From positions 99,607 through 163,606 of the forward strand of contig JAFXQX010000012.1 of assembly GCA_017526745.1 (NCBI GenBank): a stretch of DNA of 64,000 bases. Direction: 5' to 3'. Positions 24,720 through 31,217 of the stretch are shown here, one piece after another (within the stretch, counting starts at the first letter, position 1; each line of letters begins with the position of its first letter). Under the pieces are notes generated by a model that was not told the origin of the DNA, did not search any database, and worked only from the letters and a program-made list of their open reading frames with translations. Position numbers and translations under genes: made by a program. Source of the stretch: Lachnospiraceae bacterium (GTDB lineage Bacteria > Bacillota > Clostridia > Lachnospirales > Lachnospiraceae).

Positions 24720-26120
24720 ATGAGTTTGGAAGAGTATATGGGAGAACTGAAGGGGCAGATCCGGGATAAGAATGCAAGGGTACTTGTTTCAGATGAGATA
24801 TATGCCCATATCGAAGAACAGGCCGGTTCATATCAAAAGGACGGAATGGACAGGGAAGAAGCATTATCAAAAGCAGTGGAAGAAATGGGAGATCCGGTAA
24901 GTGTTGGGGCAGACCTTGACAGGATCCACAGACCGCACATGGAATGGAGATATCTGATTTTTATATTGTTTATCAGCGTATTGAGTATATTAGTTCAGTA
25001 CCTGATCACAAAAAACATAGATTCGGAATCTGTAACCGGAAGCATATTGGGAGATCTTTCAAGAAGGCATCTCGTCGGAATTATGGCGGGTATCATTGCA
25101 ATGCTTCTGGTATATCGTGCTGATTATACCATTTTGATCGGAAGGAGCAGGTTGATTGGAGGGATTTTCATTGTGATCGTCACAATCCTTACGGCTACCC
25201 TCGGATACAGGATTAATGGTATGAGCGGATGGGTCAGTATAGGATCTGTGTCATTTTCGATGCGAGCACTTATGTTGTTATATCTTCCGGTATTTGCAGG
25301 AATTCTTTACGAGTTCCGAGGAAGCGGAAGGTGGGTTATTGCAAAGATCATCTTCTGGATGATACTTCCGGCACTATCGACATTCATCACGGGAGATCTG
25401 TCTGCGCCTTTTACGCTGCTTATCCTACTGTCAGAAACAATACTTGTGTTTATTGCCGTTCATAAAGACTGGTACGGTATTAACAGAAAGATCGTATATG
25501 GCGGGTTTGCAACAGTATTTGCCTTAATGATTACAGCTGGTGCGGTATTCATATACAGGCTTAACGGATATCAGAGTGCAAGGCTTGCAAACTGGCTGGC
25601 GCATTTCGGAATAGGAAACCGTATCACGGATGATAACGGGATCAACTATGTCAATGCTCAGCTTGGTAAGGCATTTGCAAGCAGTACGATCATAGGAAAA
25701 AGCGAAGAAGCAGTCGATATCATGTCGAACACGCCCGGTTTCGGATCCGATTATGTTGTGGGCTCTGTAGCTGCGACATGCGGATTACTTGCTGTTGCCG
25801 TGATAATAATCTGTATGCTTGCTCTTGCAATATACATGGTAAGGATTTCGGTTAGCCAGAAGAACAGTCTGGGATTTATAGTCGGATGCGCCTGCGGGGT
25901 CACAATAGCAATACAAAGCATCAGCAATATCCTTATCGTATTCGGACTTCTTCCGATGACGAGTTCCGTGCTCCCTATATTTACGAGTCGCATTTCGTTT
26001 TGTATAGTAGACTACATGCTGATCGGCCTTGTCTTATCTATATACAGATATAAAGATATACGGAGGGATTGCATGGGCAATACTGTTCAAGAAGGAAACA
26101 GTGAAGAGTTGGCTATATAG
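24720..26120 (+). CDS. HAAS-domain FtsW/RodA/SpoVE-like membrane protein
   Basis: 466 aa; ATG 24720 follows AAGGGGGGG. The N-terminal 70 residues are a HAAS-type cytoplasmic helical domain (LEEYMGELKGQIRDKNARVL, EEALSKAVEEMGDPVSVGADL). About ten membrane segments follow. Features recalling the SEDS glycan polymerases: GWVSIGSVSFSM, an extracellular Asp in TPGFGSDYVVGSVAATCGLL, and NILIVFGLLPMTSSVLPIF near the end, the counterpart of the FtsW GLIPVTGIPLPF segment. It is diverged from housekeeping FtsW/RodA, so enzymatic activity is uncertain. It may modify wall synthesis under PadR control. Confidence 0.8.
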   Translation: MSLEEYMGELKGQIRDKNARVLVSDEIYAHIEEQAGSYQKDGMDREEALSKAVEEMGDPVSVGADLDRIHRPHMEWRYLIFILFISVLSILVQYLITKNIDSESVTGSILGDLSRRHLVGIMAGIIAMLLVYRADYTILIGRSRLIGGIFIVIVTILTATLGYRINGMSGWVSIGSVSFSMRALMLLYLPVFAGILYEFRGSGRWVIAKIIFWMILPALSTFITGDLSAPFTLLILLSETILVFIAVHKDWYGINRKIVYGGFATVFALMITAGAVFIYRLNGYQSARLANWLAHFGIGNRITDDNGINYVNAQLGKAFASSTIIGKSEEAVDIMSNTPGFGSDYVVGSVAATCGLLAVAVIIICMLALAIYMVRISVSQKNSLGFIVGCACGVTIAIQSISNILIVFGLLPMTSSVLPIFTSRISFCIVDYMLIGLVLSIYRYKDIRRDCMGNTVQEGNSEELAI

Positions 26121-26154
26121 AAGAACAAACAGAACAGGCAAGTACGGATAGCAA

Positions 26155-26183
26155 TTGACTATAATACTTCCAATCAATATAAT
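26155..26183 (+). promoter_or_regulatory. Promoter of the Abi gene
   Basis: TTGACT at 26155-26160, exact 17-nt spacer, TATAAT at 26178-26183. Confidence 0.8.
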
Positions 26184-26218
26184 GGTTTGAAAGAATGATC
26201 ACAGATGTGGGAAGTATT

Positions 26219-27184
26219 ATGTACAAGAAAAAGCTTACAATTGAAGAACAGATAGAAGATTTAAGATCAAAGAACATTAAATTTGATCTGTATAATGTTG
26301 AGGAAGCCAAAAAATTCCTACAATACAACAACTATTACTTCAAGTTAAAATCTTACGCGCAGAACTATACAAAATACAGCAAGGTTGAACTAAGCAATCA
26401 GTATATCAATCTTGACTTTGCTTATTTGGTGGAGCTTAGTACATTGGATATGCATTTGAGAAGGGTAATAGTAGGTCTTTGCCTTGATATAGAACATGTT
26501 ATAAAAACAAGATTTATCAGGGATATCACAAATAATCCCGAGGAAGACGGATATAATATTGTTAATAAATATGTTGAACACGATTATTCGGTCTTAACGT
26601 CTCTGTATTCAAACAAGGATAAGTCTGCAGCGAGGGAATTAATTGATAAGATTAAGTCCAACGAGGAAGAGATTCCGGTGTGGAAGCTTGTAGAGGTTCT
26701 TCCGTTTGGCAGATTTATCGAATTATATAATCTTTACTATGGGCTCTATGGTGGTCATTCATATAGCTCATATCTTGGTAGCGTTAAGTTTTTACGAAAT
26801 GCAGCAGCACACAATATTTGCCTGTTAAATTCACTTAGGAAGCCATACTCAGTGAAGATTAATAAATGTATGGACATTATGGATGCGCTTTCCAAGTCAA
26901 GGAAGTTTGAGACAAGCTATAAAAGCAAAATGGAAAACCCTGTAATACATGATTTTGTTGTAATGCTTTTTGTGTATTACGATGCTCTTAATACTGTGGG
27001 GAATCGTAGTATGCGCGATAAAGGAATGGCAGATGTCAGAAAACTGTTCTTTGATACGATGATACGTAATGATAACAAAGAGTACTTTTCCAAGAATGAT
27101 GTTTTGGTTTCTGATTATAGGTACATATGCCAGGTCATTGAATATCTGGAGAATTGCAGAAACAAGCCGGTTCTGAAAAAGTAA
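26219..27184 (+). CDS. Abi_2 (AbiD/AbiF-type) abortive infection protein
   Basis: 321 aa from ATG 26219 (GGGAAG 4 nt ahead); an in-frame ATG at 26195 would add 8 residues and cannot be excluded. The N-terminus is typical of the Abi_2 family: LTIEEQIEDLRSKNIKF, then AKKFLQYNNYYFKLKSYAQN. A HEPN-type RX4H motif, RNAAAHN, lies at about residues 193-199, suggesting a single-component RNase that aborts phage growth. It has its own promoter and terminator, is AT-richer than its neighbours, and is not coupled to any gene, like an independent defence cargo. Confidence 0.85.
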   Translation: MYKKKLTIEEQIEDLRSKNIKFDLYNVEEAKKFLQYNNYYFKLKSYAQNYTKYSKVELSNQYINLDFAYLVELSTLDMHLRRVIVGLCLDIEHVIKTRFIRDITNNPEEDGYNIVNKYVEHDYSVLTSLYSNKDKSAARELIDKIKSNEEEIPVWKLVEVLPFGRFIELYNLYYGLYGGHSYSSYLGSVKFLRNAAAHNICLLNSLRKPYSVKINKCMDIMDALSKSRKFETSYKSKMENPVIHDFVVMLFVYYDALNTVGNRSMRDKGMADVRKLFFDTMIRNDNKEYFSKNDVLVSDYRYICQVIEYLENCRNKPVLKK

Positions 27185-27287
27185 TTGACATAACTGATTT
27201 GATTCAATATAATGATTATAACGAACGAAAACCTTTGAGGTTTTCAGCGGAAGCGGTGCCTGCATCAATTCCGTACTTGAAGAAATC

Positions 27288-27312
27288 AGAACACTTTAGG
27301 GTGTTCTTTTTT
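27288..27312 (+). terminator. Terminator of the Abi gene
   Basis: AGAACAC (27288-27294) pairs with GTGTTCT (27301-27307), followed by a T run. It lies just before the 3' end of the convergent XRE gene and may serve both. Confidence 0.82.
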
Positions 27313-27322
27313 CTTGTTCAAA

Positions 27323-27949
27323 TCATTCCTCTTCGTCCAATTGCCGTCTCTTTTCCTGAAGCTCCTTGATCTGCTTATCTATATATGCTTTTCGCAGTTC
27401 TTTAGAACTTTTACTTGCTACGCCTTCAGGAAATGACCGTTTCCACATGCGATAATCAACTTTTAAAATATCAGCTTCAGCCTCACAGGAGGCATTTTCA
27501 ATTCTTGATATAGTCGCTTTCTGCTCTTCGAGCCATATTCTAAGGTTACGATTCACCTGTCTGGACGAGCTTGTAGAGCTCCCCTCATCAAAATACAGGT
27601 ATATTTGACCATCGATTTCCTTTAGTCGTAATCCATATTCTTCTTCCATTTCGAAAAATGCGTACATTAAGCCTATGTAGGTATCAATGTCAGGATCGAT
27701 GAGAGCCATTGGACTTACGCCAAGTGCGCGAGCAAAACTCTTTATCAGATCATACTTGGGGGTACGAGCCCCGTTTTCGTATTGCTGTACGCGATTGGCG
27801 TTTAGTCCAACTAAATCTCCCAGCATAGCCTGTGTTATGTCCTGATAATTATCTTCTCGAATTTTCTTGATCCTTCTTCCTATACGGTCTCCCGCACTTT
27901 TAAAAGACATTTCTGCCGGATCTTCCCCAAATGGGTTGTAAGTATACAT
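27323..27949 (-). CDS. XRE-family regulator of the integration module
   Basis: 208 aa. On the - strand GGAGG precedes ATG 27949 by 8 nt; the longer frame begins with TTG at 27964 and is rejected. A Cro/CI-type helix-turn-helix lies at about residues 25-85 (IGRRIKKIREDNYQDITQAM, LGDLVGLNANRVQQYENGAR, TPKYDLIKSFARALGVSPMAL). The C-terminal part (about 90-208) is acidic then basic, possibly a dimerization or sensing region. It is divergent from the xis-int operon with facing promoters 60 bp apart, so it likely represses excision. Confidence 0.85.
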   Translation of the reverse strand: MYTYNPFGEDPAEMSFKSAGDRIGRRIKKIREDNYQDITQAMLGDLVGLNANRVQQYENGARTPKYDLIKSFARALGVSPMALIDPDIDTYIGLMYAFFEMEEEYGLRLKEIDGQIYLYFDEGSSTSSSRQVNRNLRIWLEEQKATISRIENASCEAEADILKVDYRMWKRSFPEGVASKSSKELRKAYIDKQIKELQEKRRQLDEEE

Positions 27950-27997
27950 TTTCGAAACCTCCAAAGCGAATAATGCTACGGTACTTTGCCTTTCATA

Positions 27998-28026
27998 ATT
28001 CTATCATACAGCGACATAAATGTTAA
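27998..28026 (-). promoter_or_regulatory. Promoter of the XRE regulator
   Basis: Read on the - strand: TTAACA (28026-28021), 17-nt spacer, TAGAAT (28003-27998). Confidence 0.65.
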
Positions 28027-28087
28027 GCACAAAAACAAAATATCAAAAATAACAACAAAATAGTATTAAAAAAATAACAAAAATGTG

Positions 28088-28160
28088 TTGACAAGCAGCA
28101 AGCGACGATATATGATATATACAACAACAAAAATGATACTATATGTTACTAACGGTAACA
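28088..28160 (+). promoter_or_regulatory. Promoter and dyad of the xis-int operon
   Basis: TTGACA at 28088-28093, 17-nt spacer, TATGAT at 28111-28116. Downstream lies a perfect 6-bp dyad TGTTAC (28144-28149) / GTAACA (28155-28160). CAACAAAA-type repeats fill the region between the two divergent promoters. Together these fit a switch region controlled by the XRE protein. Confidence 0.75.
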
Positions 28161-28187
28161 AATACGAAAAAGGAGGAGAATGGATAG

Positions 28188-28400
28188 ATGGAGACCAAGC
28201 TGCTGACAGTGATAGAAGTCGCGAGTATATTGCACTGCAGTAAGAGCGGCGTATATCAGATCATCAAGAGAAGAGATATACCAAGGATAAAGATTGGCAG
28301 AAGATATCTGTTCCCTTCCGATGCGTTGGATGAATGGATCCATAACAACTGCGGATCCGGGGTTAAAACAGTAAACGAAAAGGAGAAGAGCTATGGATGA
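28188..28400 (+). CDS. Excisionase-family HTH protein 1
   Basis: 70 aa. MerR/excisionase-type winged helix: LLTVIEVASILHCSKSGVYQ, IIKRRDIPRIKIGRRYLFPS, DALDEWIHNN, the classic layout of the excisionase/AlpA DNA-binding family. AAGGAGGAG lies upstream of ATG 28188. It overlaps the next gene by 8 nt. Probably bends att DNA or controls int expression to favour excision. Confidence 0.85.
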   Translation: METKLLTVIEVASILHCSKSGVYQIIKRRDIPRIKIGRRYLFPSDALDEWIHNNCGSGVKTVNEKEKSYG

Positions 28401-28581
28401 GAGAAGAGTATATTTACCAAAAGACATCTGTAAGATCATGGGAATCGGCAGGGATAAAGCATATGCCCTGTTCAAGTCGAAGGGATTTCCCTCAACAAAG
28501 ATCGGAAGCATGTACTTTGTACTGCCGGAACAGTTTGAGAAATGGCTGAATGACTATGCCGGAAAGGAATACAAGTTATGA
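28393..28581 (+). CDS. Excisionase-family HTH protein 2
   Basis: 62 aa, the same fold as the preceding protein but clearly diverged: YLPKDICKIMGIGRDKAYAL, FKSKGFPSTKIGSMYFVLPE, QFEKWLNDYAG. AAGGAGAAG precedes ATG 28393. It overlaps the upstream gene by 8 nt and the integrase gene by 4 nt, so the three genes are translationally coupled. Two tandem small HTH proteins before int suggest one recombination directionality factor and one regulator, but which is which is not visible. Confidence 0.82.
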   Translation: MDERRVYLPKDICKIMGIGRDKAYALFKSKGFPSTKIGSMYFVLPEQFEKWLNDYAGKEYKL

Positions 28582-29813
28582 CTAGGACGATGGATTCAAA
28601 CCGGACTCGTAATGCCAACGGCCAGGGATCGTTTTCGAAGCTCGAGGATGGCCGGATCCGGATGAGGAAGCAACACGGATTCCTTGATAACGGCAGACCA
28701 AGGGTTTTGACTGTTACCGGAAAGACCGAATCTGAATGCATCAAGAGGATGGTCAGGAAGGTAGCGGAGTTTGAGGAAGAAAAGATAACGAGTCAGAACT
28801 TGATGAAGATGACGCTGGAAGGCATGTGTGTCAAGCATCTGGAATATGATATCGCCAACAACGCACGCCTCAAGCCAACATCGGCAGATCGGAGAGAGGT
28901 TACGATCAGGAATCAGATAAGTACAAGCCGGATCGGGCAGAGGCAAGTTGGCTCCTTAACCGAGATTGATATAAACGACTATATCAACTCTCTGTTGTTT
29001 GCCAAGGAATTATCTGTTTCTTCTATTAAGAAAGTGTTCTATGTGATCAGCGGTGCATATAAATGGGCAGTAAGGCGCAGATATATTAGCGAAAATCCTT
29101 GCGACATTATCAAGGATGAGCTGATGTCGACCTTTAAGGTGCTTGAGCAGCGTGGGGTTAATGATATCAGAGTGCAGACACTGAACGAATCTCAGATAGA
29201 ACAACTGATACGGATCAGCGAGCTGAAAAATGCCAACAATCATGTGATCAAGTATCCGGCCAGTGTTTATATACTGTTTCTGCTGAACACCGGGATGAGA
29301 ATCGGGGAGCTATGCTGCCTGCGATGGAAGGATGTTATCAGGACAGAAAACAGGGTGTTGATCAGAATATGTAAGACCCGTCATGTGTCTATCGATCGGA
29401 AAGACAATATAAGGGTTACCTCAGAAGATGTAACGAAGAACTCAAAGGCCAGAACGATCGAGCTGAATGAAGATGCAATCCGGTACCTGGATATGATCGA
29501 GGCGATGAACGGTAACACTGATGATAACGGGTATGTAATACTCAGCAGGGATAGTAAGCCGACCGAACCGACAAAACTGATCAAGAGGATCAACACGGTG
29601 TACAGAAATGCCTGCTTTCCGGAGGATATCACGGGAGCACATATTCTGAGGAAGACATTTGCAACGAAACGATATAAGGCAGGAGAGTCTCTAGAGATGA
29701 TCGCAGCGTATATTGGAGATCTTCCGTCTACCGTTTTAAAACATTATATCAATGAAAAGGAGACACTGGATCTTGGTGATGAGGGGAACATAAACTACCT
29801 GAAAAAAATGTAA
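28578..29813 (+). CDS. int: Tyrosine recombinase (integrase)
   Basis: 411 aa. The N-terminal arm-binding-like part (about 10-60, NGQGSFSKLEDGRIRMRKQH) is followed by a core-binding SAM-like domain (about 65-190) and the catalytic domain (about 200-400). Active-site residues seen: Arg in TGMRIGELCCLRW, Lys in KNSKART, HILRKTFAT (His and second Arg), and the nucleophile Tyr in VLKHYI. The usual His/Trp of the LGH box is replaced by Asp (AYIGDLPS). The gene ends 80 bp before attR, overlapping the ATTAGCATA repeats. It would integrate the circular element into the tRNA-Gln 3' end. Confidence 0.93.
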   Translation: MTRTMDSNRTRNANGQGSFSKLEDGRIRMRKQHGFLDNGRPRVLTVTGKTESECIKRMVRKVAEFEEEKITSQNLMKMTLEGMCVKHLEYDIANNARLKPTSADRREVTIRNQISTSRIGQRQVGSLTEIDINDYINSLLFAKELSVSSIKKVFYVISGAYKWAVRRRYISENPCDIIKDELMSTFKVLEQRGVNDIRVQTLNESQIEQLIRISELKNANNHVIKYPASVYILFLLNTGMRIGELCCLRWKDVIRTENRVLIRICKTRHVSIDRKDNIRVTSEDVTKNSKARTIELNEDAIRYLDMIEAMNGNTDDNGYVILSRDSKPTEPTKLIKRINTVYRNACFPEDITGAHILRKTFATKRYKAGESLEMIAAYIGDLPSTVLKHYINEKETLDLGDEGNINYLKKM

Positions 29814-29849
29814 ATTAGCATATGGATTAGCATACGGAAAAATGCTAAT
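29813..29849. repeat. ATTAGCATA repeats near attR
   Basis: AATTAGCATA at 29813-29822, ATTAGCATA(CGG) at 29826-29834, and an inverted copy ATGCTAAT at 29842-29849. They match the four copies at 9101-9196. In the excised circle both groups would flank the joined att core, about 45 bp on one side and 140 bp on the other, as expected for integrase arm-type sites. Confidence 0.75.
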
Positions 29850-29893
29850 ATTGGAAGTGCAGTAATAGCAATGGTCTTGGGGCATATGGACAA

Positions 29894-29939
29894 CGGACTC
29901 TGACTCCGTCATCTGAAGGTTCGAATCCTTCTAGCCCTG
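29894..29939 (+). repeat. attR: right copy of the 46-bp attachment core
   Basis: Exact copy of 8915-8960. The sequence just upstream (29870-29893) does not complete a tRNA, so this is only the displaced 3' part of tRNA-Gln. Confidence 0.92.
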
Positions 29940-29942
29940 CGA

Positions 29943-29980
29943 AAGAGACTTTTACTGAACGGGTAAAAGTCTTTTATTTT
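29943..29980 (+). terminator. Original chromosomal tRNA-Gln terminator, now beyond attR
   Basis: AGACTTTTAC (29946-29955) pairs perfectly with GTAAAAGTCT (29963-29972), then T-rich. It lies 6 nt after the tRNA fragment, as expected for the tRNA gene before the element entered. Confidence 0.8.
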
Positions 29981-29996
29981 CGGTTTTTTTGGAAAC

Positions 29997-30233
29997 GTGC
30001 TAAAATATCCATACAGAGAAAGAGATGAATTTGCCGAGCGGATCAACGGCGGAAATCTTATAAGTGTAGACTTCTGGACTAACTTTTTCTTTACGTATAA
30101 GAATCCTCTCGGAATACAGATAACCGATCTGTGGCAATGGTATCTGTACCTGTTGATCCTTATGCTGGTGTCGGCTTTGCTTCTGTATCTTTTTTACCTG
30201 CCGCTTGTCAAGAGCAAACAGGTTAAGGAATAG
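29997..30233 (+). CDS. Short membrane protein or C-terminal gene remnant
   Basis: 78 aa from a GTG at 29997 with no good ribosome-binding site. Polar N-terminal half, then one membrane segment (WQWYLYLLILMLVSALLLYL) and a basic tail. It looks like the last part of a longer multi-pass protein, for example a surface-glycan membrane protein, whose front is absent; the frame is closed by a stop at 29964. It is followed 9 nt later by a glycosyltransferase gene. It could also be a real small membrane protein. Confidence 0.4.
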   Translation: MLKYPYRERDEFAERINGGNLISVDFWTNFFFTYKNPLGIQITDLWQWYLYLLILMLVSALLLYLFYLPLVKSKQVKE

Positions 30234-30241
30234 GAACTGGA

Positions 30242-31210
30242 ATGAGCAAACTTTCGGTGATCATACCGGTTTACAACACGGAAGATTATTTAAGTGAGTG
30301 CCTGGATTCGTTTTTGTGTGAAAAAACGGATGCGGAGATTATTCTGGTGGAAAGCTTTTCCTCTGATCGATCCGGGCAGATATGTGATGAATACGCCGAA
30401 AATCACGAAAACGTAAGCGTCATTCACGAAAAATGTCCGGTCGGTATAGCACGCAACATAGGGTTGACCCGGGCCGGTGGCAAGTATGTATATTTTGCCG
30501 ACAGTGATGACGTCATTGTACCGGATGCATTGGAGAAAATGATACAGATCGCGGATCTGCATCATCTGGATCTGCTTCGTTTCGGCGCGGAGAATTTTGC
30601 GGATTCTCCCGAGTTTGACGAAGAAGTCGAGGCGCATAGAGGTCATTATATTCCAAAGACCGAGGACGAAAGCACATATTCCGGAGTGGAAGCGCTGAAG
30701 GATTCCCTGATAAAAGGAGAATATACGAGCGCGCCATGGGCGTATCTGTTTCGCCGGAGTTTTCTGATGGAGCATCCGCATCCTTATCCGGATCTGAAAG
30801 TACACGAAGATACCTGCACGATCCCCTATATCTGGCTGGATGCCGAAAGGGTTCGCCGTGTTAAGGATATCGTTTACATGCGCAGAATGAGACCGGGATC
30901 GTTAAGTCATGACAAGGTATTGAAGCGCTCGGTCATGATCTATGCGGGTGAGTTCGAGAGACTCTTGAAGCATTATACATATGCGCCCGGCGAATCAGAG
31001 CGCGAAGTAATTGTGCTTTTGCTGAAACGTCTGCTGATGCATGCCCTTTTGGTATCGTTGAGGATGAAAGAGGAGGATGCTCAGGTAACGGAAAGACTCA
31101 GGCAGCTAAAGGAAGCGGTATACGGGTTTCCTTTTGCTGACAGTATGATAAATTGGATAGAACAACCTGAAGTTTTAAGTGATGGAGAGGGCGGAGTCTA
31201 TTTCCTTTGA
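30242..31210 (+). CDS. Family 2 glycosyltransferase
   Basis: 322 aa, cytosolic. GT-A fold: LSVIIPVYNTEDYLSECLDS at the N-terminus, IGLTRAGGKYVYFADSDDVI with the DxD-type metal motif (about residues 88-92), and an acid region KVHEDTCTIPYIW (about 190) that may hold the catalytic base. Transfers an unknown sugar from a nucleotide donor to a surface glycan or lipid carrier. It ends 8 nt before the radical-SAM gene, forming a small unit of unknown pathway directly beside the integrated element. Confidence 0.88.
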   Translation: MSKLSVIIPVYNTEDYLSECLDSFLCEKTDAEIILVESFSSDRSGQICDEYAENHENVSVIHEKCPVGIARNIGLTRAGGKYVYFADSDDVIVPDALEKMIQIADLHHLDLLRFGAENFADSPEFDEEVEAHRGHYIPKTEDESTYSGVEALKDSLIKGEYTSAPWAYLFRRSFLMEHPHPYPDLKVHEDTCTIPYIWLDAERVRRVKDIVYMRRMRPGSLSHDKVLKRSVMIYAGEFERLLKHYTYAPGESEREVIVLLLKRLLMHALLVSLRMKEEDAQVTERLRQLKEAVYGFPFADSMINWIEQPEVLSDGEGGVYFL

Positions 31211-31217
31211 AGTTAGT

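Larger units (their letters stand above)
8961..29939. mobile_element. Integrative mobilizable element of about 21 kb in tRNA-Gln
   Basis: Bounded by the 46-bp tRNA-Gln direct repeat. It encodes a tyrosine integrase with two excisionase-like HTH proteins next to attR, a RepA_N-like initiator and ParM-like ATPase next to attL, and a MobC/relaxase mobilization set. No VirB4, VirB6, VirD4 or other conjugation-channel gene is visible, so transfer would need a helper element (IME rather than ICE). Cargo: BlaI/BlaR1-like pair with associated small proteins, an ECF sigma set, PadR/FtsW-like, and Abi. Chromosomal genes flank it directly. A complete tRNA is rebuilt at the left end, while the right end carries only the 3' part. 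Confidence 0.9.

Noticed and set aside
8961..29939. Prophage
   Set aside because: Integrase, XRE and excisionase-like genes are present, but there are no capsid, terminase, portal or tail genes; relaxase, MobC, Rep and ParM-like genes indicate a mobilizable element.
8961..29939. Self-transmissible ICE
   Set aside because: No VirB4-like ATPase, coupling protein or other channel component could be found among the genes.
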